Shown in pieces: positions 35,810-45,834 of a stretch of DNA of 64,000 bases; within the stretch, counting starts at the first letter, position 1; each line of letters begins with the position of its first letter. The translations under genes were made by a program, and so were the position numbers. The notes beneath the pieces are model-generated. The model was not told where the DNA came from, made no database searches, and saw only the letters and a program-made list of their open reading frames with translations. This DNA comes from Desulfovibrio subterraneus (GTDB taxonomy: Bacteria; Desulfobacterota; Desulfovibrionia; Desulfovibrionales; Desulfovibrionaceae): the NCBI RefSeq assembly GCF_013340285.1, contig NZ_BLVO01000005.1, positions 124,001-188,000 on the forward strand, written 5' to 3'.

Positions 35810-36016
35810 GGCTCTCTCCGACGTGGCTTTCTGGCTGTGCCAGGATTTATCCCCCCACGCTAGAGCCTTGGGGAACAGTTCCCGAAACTGTCCGTCAAGG
35901 TGGAGGTACCTTATGCGCCAATCACTGCACACTGTCAATACGGGGCGGGAGTGCCGAAGGCGGGCCAAGGCGCATGGTCAGTAGCTTTTCGGAGCAAATG
36001 GCAGAAACCTGTAGGG

Positions 36017-36046
36017 CAAAAAAAACGGGCGCCGGAGCGCCCGTTT
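36017..36046 (-). terminator. Rho-independent terminator of pnp
   Basis: On the minus strand, a stem AAACGGGCGC / GCGCCCGTTT with a short loop is followed by eight T residues. It lies 20 nt after the pnp stop and ends the rimP-to-pnp operon. Confidence 0.9.
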
Positions 36047-36066
36047 GAATGGCATTTCAGAGAAGC

Positions 36067-38343
36067 TTAGCGACGGCCGCCGCGGTCACCGCCGCGTCCG
36101 CCACGATCGCCACCACGATCACCGCTGCGACCGCCACGGTCGCCGCTACGGCCTCCACGGTCACCGCGATCGCCGCGGTCACCACGGGGAGCACCGCCGC
36201 GGGGGCGTGCAGTGTCTTCGGGGTTCCAGGGGGTACCCTGAGCTTCCAGCAGAACAGCCTTGCGGCTTGCGCGGATGCGTCCGTCGTTGATTTCGATGAC
36301 CTTGACCTTCATGTCTTCGCCAAGGGCGCAGATGTCTTCGGTCTTTTCAACGCGGGCGATATCCAGCTGGGAAATGTGCACAAGGGCTTCCAGGTTGGGC
36401 AGGATTTCGACGATGGCGCCGATTTCGAGCATCTTCTTTACCTTGCCCATGTAGTCCTTGCCCACTTCGGCGCGCTGGTCGTAGTACTGGACCATTTCGC
36501 GGGCCTGTTCCAGCGCTTCAAGGGTGGGGGCGAAGATGGTGACCTTGCCGCTGTCCTCGATATCGATGGAAGCGCCGGTGGCGCTGGTGATGGCCTTGAT
36601 GTTCTTGCCGCCGGGGCCGATGATCACGCGGATGACTTCGGGATTCACTTCCAGAACGTCAATCTGCGGTGCGTAATCGGACAGCTTGGGACGGGAAGCG
36701 GGCAGTACCTTGGCCATTTCTTCCAGAATGTGCAGGCGGGCAACGCGGGCCTGTTCAAGGGCGCGGGCCATGACATCGGAAGGAATGCCGGAGATCTTGA
36801 TGTCCATCTGAACGGCGGTAACGCCTTCTGCGGTACCGGCGATCTTGAAGTCCATGTCGCCGAGGGCGTCTTCATCACCAAGAATGTCGGTCAGCACGAG
36901 GTAGTCGTCGCCTTCCTTGATAAGACCCATGGCGATACCGGCAACCGGTGCGGAGATCGGCACGCCTGCGTCCATGAGGGACAGGCAGCCGCCGCATACT
37001 GCAGCCATGGAGGAGGAACCGTTGGATTCCATGGTTTCCGACACAACACGCAGGGTGAAGGGGAAATCGTTGCTGGAAGGAGTAACGGGGCGCAGAGCCT
37101 TTTCTGCCAGTGCGCCATGGCCGATTTCGCGGCGGGAAACGCGCACGGGCTTGACTTCGCCCACGCAGTAGGGAGCAAAGTTGTAGTGCAGCATGAAGCG
37201 CTTGGTCATATCGCCGGTCAGCGAATCCATGCGCTGTTCGTCAGTCGAGCTGCCGAGGGTTGCCACAACCATGGACTTGGTTTCGCCGCGTGCGAACAGG
37301 GCGGAACCGTGGGTACGGGGCAGCAGGCCGGCTTCGATCTTGATGGGACGCACGGTGGTTACGTCGCGGCCGTCGATGCGCAGGCCTTCCTTGTGGATGC
37401 GTGCACGGACGATCTTCTTTTCCAGAGCGGAAAGCATATCAGAAACTTCGGCGAGGGGAGTGGGATCTTCCACGTACTGGGGATCTTCCGCCAGCGTAGC
37501 CAGAACCTTTTCCTTGATTGCCTTGCGTGCATCCTTGCGGGCCATCTTTTCAGGAATCTGCAGGGCGACTTCAAGTTCGGCCTTGGAAAGTGCGGTTACC
37601 TTTTCGAGCAGTTCGGTGTTAGGCACCGGAACTTCAAAGGACTGCTTTTCCTTGCCGAGCATGGCGCGCAGTTCTTCCTGTGCGTCCAGCAGGGGGGTGA
37701 TTTCCTTGTGAGCCCATTCCAGAGCCTCGGCAACCACTGCGTCGGGCACGAACTTGGCTTCGCCTTCCACCATAACCACGGCGTCGCGCGAAGCGGCGAA
37801 CACGAGGTTCAGGTCGGCTTCAGCCATTTCGGGGATGGTGGGGTTCAGCACGAATGCGCCGTTGATGCGGCACACGCGGGCACCGGCAACGGGACCGTTA
37901 AAGGGAATGGAGGACATGGTGAGAGCGGCGGATGCGCCGGTCAGGGCCAGAACGTCGGATTCTTCCTTCTGGTCGGAAGAAATGACGTTGGCAAGCACCT
38001 GTACTTCATCACGGTAGCCCTTGGGGAACATGGGACGGATGGGACGGTCGATAACGCGTGCGCACAGGGTTTCGCGTTCGCTGGGACGACCGATTTCACG
38101 GCGGAAGAAGGAACCGGGGATGCGGCCTGCGGCGTACATCTTCTCGGTGTATTCCACGGTGAGGGGGAAGAAGCCCATATCGCGTACGAGAGGCTGGGAG
38201 CAGGCGGTTACGAGCACTACGGTGCCGCCGCACTGAATCCAGATGGAGCCGTCAGCCTGATTTGCAAGGCGACCGGTCTCGAAGGTGATTTCTTTTCCGC
38301 CGACGGTCTTTACGATGCGTTTGGCGTCGAAAATGTTTTCCAT
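36067..38343 (-). CDS. pnp: Polyribonucleotide nucleotidyltransferase (PNPase)
   Basis: PNPase degrades RNA 3'-to-5' with phosphate. The 758-residue protein has two RNase PH domains (RPIRPMFPKGYRDEVQV; FMLHYNFAPYCVGE and LTDILGDEDALGDMDFKIAG in the second), a KH domain (PEVIRVIIGPGGKNIK, about 560-620) and an S1 domain. The last ~45 residues form an unusual run of GDRGG repeats, a basic disordered tail. It is the last gene of the operon, after rpsO. Confidence 0.96.
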   Translation of the reverse strand: MENIFDAKRIVKTVGGKEITFETGRLANQADGSIWIQCGGTVVLVTACSQPLVRDMGFFPLTVEYTEKMYAAGRIPGSFFRREIGRPSERETLCARVIDRPIRPMFPKGYRDEVQVLANVISSDQKEESDVLALTGASAALTMSSIPFNGPVAGARVCRINGAFVLNPTIPEMAEADLNLVFAASRDAVVMVEGEAKFVPDAVVAEALEWAHKEITPLLDAQEELRAMLGKEKQSFEVPVPNTELLEKVTALSKAELEVALQIPEKMARKDARKAIKEKVLATLAEDPQYVEDPTPLAEVSDMLSALEKKIVRARIHKEGLRIDGRDVTTVRPIKIEAGLLPRTHGSALFARGETKSMVVATLGSSTDEQRMDSLTGDMTKRFMLHYNFAPYCVGEVKPVRVSRREIGHGALAEKALRPVTPSSNDFPFTLRVVSETMESNGSSSMAAVCGGCLSLMDAGVPISAPVAGIAMGLIKEGDDYLVLTDILGDEDALGDMDFKIAGTAEGVTAVQMDIKISGIPSDVMARALEQARVARLHILEEMAKVLPASRPKLSDYAPQIDVLEVNPEVIRVIIGPGGKNIKAITSATGASIDIEDSGKVTIFAPTLEALEQAREMVQYYDQRAEVGKDYMGKVKKMLEIGAIVEILPNLEALVHISQLDIARVEKTEDICALGEDMKVKVIEINDGRIRASRKAVLLEAQGTPWNPEDTARPRGGAPRGDRGDRGDRGGRSGDRGGRSGDRGGDRGGRGGDRGGRR

Positions 38344-38494
38344 AACTGTGAATCCTTTCTTCTTTTGCGCAAAGGGGATTCCGGGGAGAAAACCTTTCCA
38401 TGGACTCTGCCATGGACAAGGGCAAGGTACTCTTCCCGGACCCCCCTTTCACGCGACTGCGTATGTACGGCCGCTATGGCCGTGTGAAGTTAAA

Positions 38495-38520
38495 CGGGGA
38501 ACCCCGTACGGGGTTCCCCG
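38495..38520 (-). terminator. Stable hairpin between rpsO and pnp
   Basis: Stem CGGGGAACCCC / GGGGTTCCCCG starts 8 nt after the rpsO stop. The T run after it is weak (GTTTAAC). It may be a partial terminator or an RNase III processing site; in E. coli the rpsO-pnp spacer is where PNPase controls its own mRNA. Confidence 0.6.
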
Positions 38521-38528
38521 CAGAAAGC

Positions 38529-38798
38529 CTACTTCCGGAGGCCGAGCTTTTTGATCAGTTCGCGGTAGCGCTGAACGTCCTTGCTTGCAAGGTACTTCAG
38601 CAGCTTGCGGCGCTGGCCGACCAGCTTCAGCAAGCCGGTACGGGAGTGGAAGTCTTTCTTGTGATCCTTGAAGTGATCAGTAAGGTACAGGATGCGTGCG
38701 GTCAGCAGCGCGATCTGTACTTCAGGGGAACCGGTATCGCCTTCGTGCTGGGCGTGTTCCTCAATAATGGCCTTCTTCTGTTCAGGCGTCATTACCAC
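38529..38798 (-). CDS. rpsO: Ribosomal protein S15
   Basis: The 89-residue protein carries the S15 signature: [32 protein letters not shown]-like text and [16 protein letters not shown]15 binds 16S rRNA and helps nucleate the small subunit platform. It lies between truB and pnp, the common bacterial order. Confidence 0.97.
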   Translation of the reverse strand: MVMTPEQKKAIIEEHAQHEGDTGSPEVQIALLTARILYLTDHFKDHKKDFHSRTGLLKLVGQRRKLLKYLASKDVQRYRELIKKLGLRK

Positions 38799-38825
38799 AG
38801 CAATATCCTCCGAATGTTAGGATTG

Positions 38826-39752
38826 TTACTGCCACAATCCGCGAACGATGGTCCAGGCGGGCTGCCGTTGCACTATCTGCGTCTCGGCAAGCGCCAGAGG
38901 AGTGTGGTCCGGTCCGAGAAGCATTGCGGAAATCCCTACGGCAAAGGGCATATTGGCAATGGTTTCCGGATTGTAGGGAACCGACATCCCGTTTCGCACA
39001 TTCTTTGCCATTTCTTCGTCAAGGACGATCTTGGGCCATTCCGGCAGGGCTTTTTCCAGCGGGATGACCTTTTCGGGCAGGGTGTGCGGCGCTTCGAGTA
39101 TCGCGTCTAGCGTGTGTGCCTCGTCCATCGAGAACGGGTGGCTATATTCCCGGATGAGCTCTGTAAGCACCGCCCCGCACCGCAATCGCAACCCCAGGCT
39201 GTGGGCCAGGGATCGAATGTAGGTACCGGAGGTGCAACGCACCCGGAATCGCACATACGGCAGTTCAAACGACAGAACTTCCGCATGCGAAATATTGATG
39301 GTCTTTGTCTTGACCGGAGTCTCCTTCCCCTGTCGCGCCAGCTTGTAGAGCGCCTGCCCGTTGTGCTTGGCAGCAGAGTAGGAGGGAACTTCCTGTTCGC
39401 TTTCGCCGAGCCAGTTGCCCACTTCAGTGAGCACGTCTGCTTCGGTGATATGGTCCCACGGGGCGGTGGCAACTATTTCGCCTTCCGCATCCCAGGTATC
39501 AGTGGTCTCGCCCAGTTTGATGGTGCCGGAGTAAACCTTGGCGCCACCGGACATCAGATGGCCGGACAGTTTGGTGCCCTGTCCCAGCAATACGATAAGC
39601 ACACCCTGAGCCATGGGGTCCAGGGTGCCGGCGTGACCTATTTTCTTTTGTCCCAGTCGTTTAATCTTGCCTATGCAGGTACCCGAAGAGGGCCCCTTGG
39701 GCTTGTAAACGACCAGCACACCATCCTGCTGTGCTGGATATTGCTCTGACAT
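38826..39752 (-). CDS. truB: tRNA pseudouridine-55 synthase TruB
   Basis: TruB makes pseudouridine 55 in the T loop of tRNAs. The 308-residue protein has the catalytic motif KKIGHAGTLDPMAQGVL (D45) and the supporting DGVLVVYKPKGPSS start. It starts 4 nt after the stop of the DHH gene, so the two are coupled; the ATG at 39752 is preferred over the longer frame to 39794. Confidence 0.95.
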   Translation of the reverse strand: MSEQYPAQQDGVLVVYKPKGPSSGTCIGKIKRLGQKKIGHAGTLDPMAQGVLIVLLGQGTKLSGHLMSGGAKVYSGTIKLGETTDTWDAEGEIVATAPWDHITEADVLTEVGNWLGESEQEVPSYSAAKHNGQALYKLARQGKETPVKTKTINISHAEVLSFELPYVRFRVRCTSGTYIRSLAHSLGLRLRCGAVLTELIREYSHPFSMDEAHTLDAILEAPHTLPEKVIPLEKALPEWPKIVLDEEMAKNVRNGMSVPYNPETIANMPFAVGISAMLLGPDHTPLALAETQIVQRQPAWTIVRGLWQ

Positions 39753-39756
39753 ATAC

Positions 39757-40743
39757 TTAAGCCTGTTTTCCGTCCAGTGCCAACTTCTCGGCAAGGATGG
39801 CGATAACTGCTTCCACGGCTTTCGGCATGGGCATGTTCAATGTTGCTCCGGCGGCGTTTCTGTGTCCGCCTCCGCCGAATATGGCTGCCACTTCCTGCAC
39901 GTTCAACACGCCGTGTGTGCGAAGGCTTATCTTGCATTTGTCGGGTCCGAGATCACGCAGGGTCATGGCGACCTTGACGCCGTAAATGCGGCGCAGGAAA
40001 TTCACGATTCCTTCGGAATCTTCCATGGTGGTTCCGGTCTCTGTAAAGAGGGAATCCGGCAATGTCATGTATGCCACTTGATCGTCAAGGGCGAGGTGAA
40101 CATTATCAAAGAGCCTGCCCCACAGGTGGATGCGGTTAAGCGACCATGTCGCCTCGGAGCGCGCGGTAAAGGATTCGAGGTCGAGTCCCCTGCGCAGCAC
40201 CTCAGCTGCAATTTCAAGGGTGCGGGGCGTGGTGTTGCCGTAGGTGAAATTTCCGGTATCCGAGCCGATGGCAAGATAGATGGCTTCGCCGAGCGGGCCG
40301 GTGAGCATGATGGCAAGCCGGTCAGCAAGTATGGCGAGCATTTCGCCAACGGCTGCGAACTCGGGATCAATCCAGTTCACATCGGCAAATTCGGGAGTGC
40401 GCAGATGATGGTCCATGCAGATGCTGGGTACGCCCTGCATGAAACGCTGCATGGCTTCTCCGGCGCGCTCTGCCGAACCGGAATCAAGCACGATGATACG
40501 GCGGGGGGCAAAGGGCAGGTCGCCAAGATCGGTATAAACCTCGCAGGGAAATTCGAGCCAGTTCAGATAGCGGGGTACGCCGGATTCATTGTAGGCGGCC
40601 ACTCTTTTCCCCATGCGGGAAAGCAGCCACGAGAGCGCGCTCATGGAGCCGATGGCGTCGCCGTCGGGATTCACATGGGCTGTGACGAGAAAGTCGTCTT
40701 CTTCCTTGAGTATCTGGGCAATATTGGCAATAACTTCCTGCAT
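39757..40743 (-). CDS. DHH/DHHA1 phosphoesterase (NrnA-like)
   Basis: The 328-residue protein has HVNPDGDAIGSM near the N-terminus, a DHH motif in CMDHHLRTPEF, and the DHHA1 substrate motif FGGGGHRNAAGATL near the end. NrnA enzymes degrade short RNA oligomers and can dephosphorylate pAp; this fits its place with pnp and infB. It lies between DUF503 (17 nt upstream) and truB. Confidence 0.9.
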   Translation of the reverse strand: MQEVIANIAQILKEEDDFLVTAHVNPDGDAIGSMSALSWLLSRMGKRVAAYNESGVPRYLNWLEFPCEVYTDLGDLPFAPRRIIVLDSGSAERAGEAMQRFMQGVPSICMDHHLRTPEFADVNWIDPEFAAVGEMLAILADRLAIMLTGPLGEAIYLAIGSDTGNFTYGNTTPRTLEIAAEVLRRGLDLESFTARSEATWSLNRIHLWGRLFDNVHLALDDQVAYMTLPDSLFTETGTTMEDSEGIVNFLRRIYGVKVAMTLRDLGPDKCKISLRTHGVLNVQEVAAIFGGGGHRNAAGATLNMPMPKAVEAVIAILAEKLALDGKQA

Positions 40744-40759
40744 ATACCTGCACCTGCGG

Positions 40760-41050
40760 CTATTCTACACCGAAAAATTCCATGTCGCTGTAAACCATTT
40801 CCTCGGAACAGGCAGCTTCCATCATGCTCAGGCATTTGGTGAGCCTGCTCTGAAGATGCCGCTCGCTGTTGCTGACTGAAACAATCTTCAACTTCAGACG
40901 GCTCAGGGAGTCCTCGGAACCCACTTCGGCAATGGAAACATTGAACTGGTTGCGCACTTTCTGCTTCAGGCTGTTGGCTATGCGTCTCTTTCCCTTGAGG
41001 GAATCATTGCCGTGCAGCCAATATTCCACGGAAAGAACGCCTATTACCAT
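40760..41050 (-). CDS. DUF503 family protein (YlxP type)
   Basis: The 96-residue protein begins MVIGVLSVEYWLHGNDSLKG and continues KRRIANSLKQKVRNQFNVS and AEVGSEDSL, the DUF503 pattern. The family's role is not established; it is often found between infB and rbfA/truB genes, suggesting a link to ribosome maturation. Here it is followed directly by the NrnA-like gene, leaving no room for rbfA. Confidence 0.88.
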   Translation of the reverse strand: MVIGVLSVEYWLHGNDSLKGKRRIANSLKQKVRNQFNVSIAEVGSEDSLSRLKLKIVSVSNSERHLQSRLTKCLSMMEAACSEEMVYSDMEFFGVE

Positions 41051-41106
41051 TATAGAGCCTGCTCTGGTATGTGCGGTTGTGTTCCGGCGGATAACGTCGG
41101 GAAAAT

Positions 41107-41135
41107 CCGGAGCCGGACACAGGGTCCGGCTCCGG
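41107..41135 (-). terminator. Strong hairpin after infB
   Basis: Perfect 12-bp stem CCGGAGCCGGAC / GTCCGGCTCCGG with a 5-nt loop. On the minus strand it is followed by ATTTTC. It may partly stop transcription between infB and DUF503. Confidence 0.6.
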
Positions 41136-41145
41136 TTGATGTGCT

Positions 41146-44100
41146 TTAGAGAGTGGCGGCTTCTTCGACAGTGTCGAAGGCTTCGATGGCGTCGCCAGTC
41201 TTGATGTCATTGAAGTTCTCAAGACCGATACCGCATTCGTAGCCCTTGGCCACTTCCTTCATGTCGTCCTTGAACCGTCGCAGGGACGAGATCTTGCCGG
41301 TGTAGATAACCACACCGTTGCGCAGCAGGCGTACGCCGGCGTTGCGCAGGATCTTGCCGTCTTCCACGATACAGCCGGCGATGATGCCGACCTTGGGAAC
41401 GCTGAAGGTTTCGCGCACTTCGGCCTGACCGAGGTACACTTCCTTGACCACCGGGGCGAGCATGCCCGCCATGGCGGCTTTGATCTCTTCAACGAGCTTG
41501 TAGATAATGTCGTAGAAGCGGATGTCCACACCTTCACGGTCTGCAACTTCCTTCACCTTGACGGTGGGGCGGACGTTGAAGCCGATGATGACGGCGTCGG
41601 ACGCGGATGCCAGCAGGATGTCGGATTCCGTGATGGAACCGGCGCCGCTGTGGATGACATCCACCTTGACCTTCTCGGTTGCCTGCTTGCGCAGTGCCTC
41701 GATGATGGCTTCCACGGAACCCTGCACGTCGGCCTTGAGGATGACATTGAGGGTCTGAGCTTCCTGCGCGTCGGGACGACGGGACAGGAAGGTTTCCAGC
41801 GTTACCTTGGATTCGCGGGCAAGGGTGCGCTCGCGAGTCTTTACGGCGCGCTGTTCCGCAATGCGGCGTGCGACCTTTTCATCTTCCAGAGCCACGAACT
41901 CTTCACCGGCTTCCGGCACACCGTCAAAGCCCTGCACTTCCACAGGAGTGGAAGGACCGGCAGAGGTGACCTTCTTGCCCTGATCGTCGAACATGGCGCG
42001 TACACGGCCGGAGAAGGAACCGCAGACGAACACGTCGCCCTGCTTGAGGGTACCTTCCTGCACGAGTACGGTAGCCACGGCGCCGCGACCCTTGTCGAGC
42101 TTGGCTTCCACGATGTGGCCGCGTGCAAGCTTGTCGGGGTTGGCGCGCAGTTCGAGAATTTCGGACTGCAGTGCCAGCAGTTCGAGCAGATCGTCGAGGC
42201 CTTCGCGAGTCTTCGCGGAAACCTTGGCGAAAATGGTATCGCCGCCCCAATCTTCAGCCACGAGGCCCTGTTCGGAGAGCTCGCGCATAACGCGTTCGGG
42301 GTTGGCGCTTTCCTTGTCGATCTTGTTCACGGCAACCACGATCGGCACTTCAGCTGCCTTGGCGTGGCTGATAGCTTCACGGGTCTGCTCCATCACGCCG
42401 TCGTCGGCTGCAACCACGAGAATGACGATGTCCGTCACCTTGGCACCGCGGGCACGCATGGCGGTAAACGCTTCGTGGCCGGGGGTGTCGAGGAAGCACA
42501 GTTCGCCGCGCTTGGTGGTCACATGGTATGCACCGATGTGCTGCGTGATGCCGCCTGCTTCACCGGAAGTGATGGTGGACTTGCGGATGGCGTCGAGCAG
42601 CGAGGTTTTACCATGGTCAACGTGACCCATGATGGTAACAACGGGCGGACGGGGGCGCAGGTTCTCTTCGGTATCAGCGTCCTGTGCACGGGGCAGCAGG
42701 AGTTCCTGTTCGGAGAAGCCCACCTTTTCCACTTCGTAGTCGAATTCGGCGCATACGAGGGTTGCGGTTTCAATATCAAGGGACTGGTTGATGGTGGCGA
42801 AAACGCCGAGCTGCATCAGAACCTTGATGACCTCGGAACCCTTCACGCCCATCTGGTGGGCCATGTCGGATACGCGAATGGCTTCATCAACCTTGATCTT
42901 GCGCTTTGCAGCCTTCAGGGGCTGGGTGGAACCGGACATATCCTTGCGCTTGCCGCGCTTGGGCTTGCGACCGCGTACCCACTCATCGGACCCGCCCATG
43001 GCCTGATCCTTGATGCCCTTCTTGGCGCCGCGGGTACCCTTCTTGCCGAAGTCTTCGCCGCCATCGGTGCGCGTGCCGAAATCGACAGTGCGCTTCGCCT
43101 TGGCGTGACGCTTGCGGGATTCGTCCGTACCGGGAGTAGGAATGTCGGTTGCGGGGCGCTGGAATCCGCCGCCGGGACGGGGAGCACCACCACCAGCAGG
43201 CCGCTGACCTGCGGGACGCTGAGGACCGCGGGCGTCCTTGTCGTCACGGTTGTCGGGACGCGGAGCACCGCCGGGACGGGGAGCGCCACCGGGACGGAAC
43301 TGGCCGTCAGGACGGGGAGCGCCGCCGGGGCGGAACTGGCCGTCACGCGGTCCACGATACCCACCACGATCTCCACCGCGATTGTCGCCGCCACGGTTGT
43401 CGCCGCCGGGGCGGTTGCCGGGACGGTTGTCGAACGTACGTTCAACACGTTCCGTGCGTTCTGCCGGGGGCTGCGGTTTTGCCGCTTCGGGATCGGGCAG
43501 GGAGATGATGCGTACCTGAGGCGCTGTAAATTCTTCACGCTTCTTCGGCTTCTTCTTTTTCTTTCTGCGCGCAGCTTCGTCGTCACCGTCTGCATCGTCT
43601 GCACCTGCGGGGCGCACTTCAGCATCGGGCTTGACCTGAGCGGGTGCGGCGGGACGTGCAGCCGGAGCGGATGCGGCCTTTTCAGGCTGCGCCTGCTCGG
43701 CGGCTTTGGTCTCCACGGGCTCTGCAGCTGCGGAACGCTCGGCGGGAGCGGTTGCCGCCCGTGCCGGTGCGGACTGCTGGGGGGCTTCAGCGGTCCCATC
43801 GCTTGCGGGCTTGATAATGCGGACCGAAGGCGTTTCAGGAGCCTTGGGTGCTGCCGCGTCCGCAGGTTTGATGATGCGTGCCTTGGGTGCATCCGCCATG
43901 GGGGCGGAGGCAGCTTCGGGACGCACTATGCGGGCCGGAGTGTCAGCAGGCTTTGGGGTGCGCGCGGGTCTGGAGCCACCCTGTTCGGTGCTCTGACGAC
44001 GACGCACGATAACGCCGGAAGCGGTTTCCTTACGCAGCACTTCACGCTGCGAAGGTCCGTTCTTGGCGCGGTCCTTGATGCGCGGAATGTCTTCCGTGTT

Positions 44101-44220
44101 CAGTGCGCTCATGGCACTCTTGGCAGGAATGCCGAGTTCCCTGAGCATAGTCATGAGATCCTTGACGGATACGCCAAGATCAGCGGATAAATCTTTTACT
44201 TTAGTCTTTTCGTCACTCAT
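41146..44220 (-). CDS. infB: Translation initiation factor IF-2
   Basis: IF-2 (1024 aa) brings initiator tRNA to the 30S subunit. It has an N-terminal IF-2 domain ([22 protein letters not shown]), a very long Pro/Ala then Gly/Arg-rich linker (about 60-400) with RGG/GGDRGG runs, a second IF2-N module, and the GTPase core with GHVDHGKT (near residue 530), DTPGH and NKID. C-terminal domains close the protein. The RG-rich linker is unusually long. The gene follows the YlxR gene. Confidence 0.96.
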   Translation of the reverse strand: MSDEKTKVKDLSADLGVSVKDLMTMLRELGIPAKSAMSALNTEDIPRIKDRAKNGPSQREVLRKETASGVIVRRRQSTEQGGSRPARTPKPADTPARIVRPEAASAPMADAPKARIIKPADAAAPKAPETPSVRIIKPASDGTAEAPQQSAPARAATAPAERSAAAEPVETKAAEQAQPEKAASAPAARPAAPAQVKPDAEVRPAGADDADGDDEAARRKKKKKPKKREEFTAPQVRIISLPDPEAAKPQPPAERTERVERTFDNRPGNRPGGDNRGGDNRGGDRGGYRGPRDGQFRPGGAPRPDGQFRPGGAPRPGGAPRPDNRDDKDARGPQRPAGQRPAGGGAPRPGGGFQRPATDIPTPGTDESRKRHAKAKRTVDFGTRTDGGEDFGKKGTRGAKKGIKDQAMGGSDEWVRGRKPKRGKRKDMSGSTQPLKAAKRKIKVDEAIRVSDMAHQMGVKGSEVIKVLMQLGVFATINQSLDIETATLVCAEFDYEVEKVGFSEQELLLPRAQDADTEENLRPRPPVVTIMGHVDHGKTSLLDAIRKSTITSGEAGGITQHIGAYHVTTKRGELCFLDTPGHEAFTAMRARGAKVTDIVILVVAADDGVMEQTREAISHAKAAEVPIVVAVNKIDKESANPERVMRELSEQGLVAEDWGGDTIFAKVSAKTREGLDDLLELLALQSEILELRANPDKLARGHIVEAKLDKGRGAVATVLVQEGTLKQGDVFVCGSFSGRVRAMFDDQGKKVTSAGPSTPVEVQGFDGVPEAGEEFVALEDEKVARRIAEQRAVKTRERTLARESKVTLETFLSRRPDAQEAQTLNVILKADVQGSVEAIIEALRKQATEKVKVDVIHSGAGSITESDILLASASDAVIIGFNVRPTVKVKEVADREGVDIRFYDIIYKLVEEIKAAMAGMLAPVVKEVYLGQAEVRETFSVPKVGIIAGCIVEDGKILRNAGVRLLRNGVVIYTGKISSLRRFKDDMKEVAKGYECGIGLENFNDIKTGDAIEAFDTVEEAATL

Positions 44221-44235
44221 ACTTTCTAACCCCCT

Positions 44236-44463
44236 TTACTTCCGCCGAACCTTGAATCGCGCCAGTCTTTGTGCGCACTCAGGATTGCTGCAGATGTAAT
44301 AACCCCGGCCCGGGAGCACCTGCTTCTCATCGAAGACAAGTGCTGTATCATTATTCCCCGCCGAGGGGCAGACGTATCGCAGAAGCTCGCCCTTGGCGTG
44401 TTTGCTTCTGCATATTACGCACATGCGCGTAGGCGCATGTGCTTTCCGGATAGTATCAGCCAT
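44236..44463 (-). CDS. ylxR: YlxR (DUF448) RNA-binding protein
   Basis: At 75 residues it has RMCVICRSKHAKGELLRYV, GRGYYICSNPECAQR and a basic end (FKVRRK), as in the DUF448 family. Members bind RNA and, in some species, act as regulators. Two pairs of Cys could form a metal site. It sits between nusA and infB, its normal position. Confidence 0.92.
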   Translation of the reverse strand: MADTIRKAHAPTRMCVICRSKHAKGELLRYVCPSAGNNDTALVFDEKQVLPGRGYYICSNPECAQRLARFKVRRK

Positions 44464-44469
44464 CCGGTC

Positions 44470-45789
44470 TTATTCCGTTTCCTCTCCGTCCACGTTACCT
44501 TCCGGCGCAACCTCTTCTTCCTCGGCATGAGCAGGGTGCTCATCGCTCGTGTCTCCGACGGCGGAAGACAGGAAGTTGATCGCGGTCCGCAGGTCCGAGA
44601 TCTTGGAGGCGGTAAGGCCCGGCACGCTTTCCAATTCTTCATCGGTAGCGTTGCGCAGGCTTTCAATGGTCTGGAAGCCGGCTTCAACAAACACTTCCAG
44701 CGGCACTTCAGCCACGCTGGCAAGCTGTTCAAGACCCTTGCCGATGGCATTGGCCTCATTATAGCGGCTTTCAGTAAAGATATCTATTTTCCAGCCCAGA
44801 AGCTTGGAAGCAAGCTTCACGTTCTGGCCCTTGCGGCCGATCGCGTTGGTGAGCTGATCGTCCGGCACCACCACTTCCAGCATGTTCTCATCCTCATCAA
44901 CGATGATGCGGCTGATGGTTGCCGGAGACAGGGCGTTGCGGGCGTACGTTGCCACGTCAGCGCTCCACACGACGATGTCGATGCGTTCGCCGCGCAGTTC
45001 CTGAACGATGTTCTGGATGCGCGAACCGCGGATACCGACACATGCGCCCACCGGATCTACATCACGGTCACGGGACATGACAGCGGCCTTGGCGCGGCTG
45101 CCGGGATCGCGGGCAACGTTCATGATGACCACAGTGTTGTCGTCCACTTCAGGCACTTCGCGCTTGAACAGGGCAGACATGTAGTCGGGGTGCGAGCGGG
45201 AGACGATGACCTGCGGGCCCCGTCCTTCCTTGCGCACTTCGATAATCAGGGCCTGAACGCGGTCGCCGCGCTTGTAGTGTTCGCGGGGGATCTGCTCGTC
45301 CTTGGGAAGCAGGGCTTCCGTGCGGCCGAGGTTGATGATCCAACCGGACTTGTCGCGACGCTGCACAATGCCGCTGATGATATCGCCGAGGCGATCTTTG
45401 AATTCGTCATAGATGATTTCCTGCTCAGCATCACGCATGCGCTGGATAATCACCTGCTTGGCGGACTGGGCAGCGATGCGGCCCAGGTCTTCCACTTTGA
45501 GGCGGAAGCCCATTTCGTCGTCAAGCTGTACGGAGGGGTCGTGCTCCCGGGCTTCTTCGAGAGAAATCTGGGTTACCTCGTTCTCGACTTCCTTGGTCAC
45601 GATCTTGAACTGGAAAACCTCGATCTCGCCGGTTTCCTCGTTGAAGCTCACTTCCACGTCCAGATCATCGCCAAACTTGCGTACCACAGAGGTGCGTACC
45701 GCTTCTTCCAGCGTATCGATCAGCATTTCACGATCAAGACCTCTGTCTTTGCTGATCTGGTCAATGGCTTTTTTGAGTTCCATGCTCAT
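44470..45789 (-). CDS. nusA: Transcription elongation/termination factor NusA
   Basis: NusA (439 aa) binds RNA polymerase and nascent RNA to modulate pausing and termination. It has the N-terminal polymerase-binding domain, an S1 region (KRGDRVQALIIEVRKEGRGPQVIVSRSH), two KH domains (IVVWSADVATYARNAL ... VPDDQLTNAIGRKGQNVKLA) and a C-terminal helix-hairpin-helix-like repeat (VPGLTASKISDLRTAINF). It ends in an acidic tail. It follows rimP. Confidence 0.96.
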   Translation of the reverse strand: MSMELKKAIDQISKDRGLDREMLIDTLEEAVRTSVVRKFGDDLDVEVSFNEETGEIEVFQFKIVTKEVENEVTQISLEEAREHDPSVQLDDEMGFRLKVEDLGRIAAQSAKQVIIQRMRDAEQEIIYDEFKDRLGDIISGIVQRRDKSGWIINLGRTEALLPKDEQIPREHYKRGDRVQALIIEVRKEGRGPQVIVSRSHPDYMSALFKREVPEVDDNTVVIMNVARDPGSRAKAAVMSRDRDVDPVGACVGIRGSRIQNIVQELRGERIDIVVWSADVATYARNALSPATISRIIVDEDENMLEVVVPDDQLTNAIGRKGQNVKLASKLLGWKIDIFTESRYNEANAIGKGLEQLASVAEVPLEVFVEAGFQTIESLRNATDEELESVPGLTASKISDLRTAINFLSSAVGDTSDEHPAHAEEEEVAPEGNVDGEETE

Positions 45790-45834
45790 ATGTTCTGTCC
45801 TCCGACTCGCTCCTGAGCACCGTCAGGCTGCGTG

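Noticed and set aside
36049-38487. 812-codon plus-strand open frame opposite pnp
   Set aside because: It is antisense to a clear PNPase gene, has no family similarity and is rich in His/Gly/Val as expected for the complement of GC-rich coding DNA.
41650-44190. 846-codon plus-strand open frame opposite infB
   Set aside because: It is a complement shadow of the IF-2 gene, with low-complexity content and no ribosome binding site.
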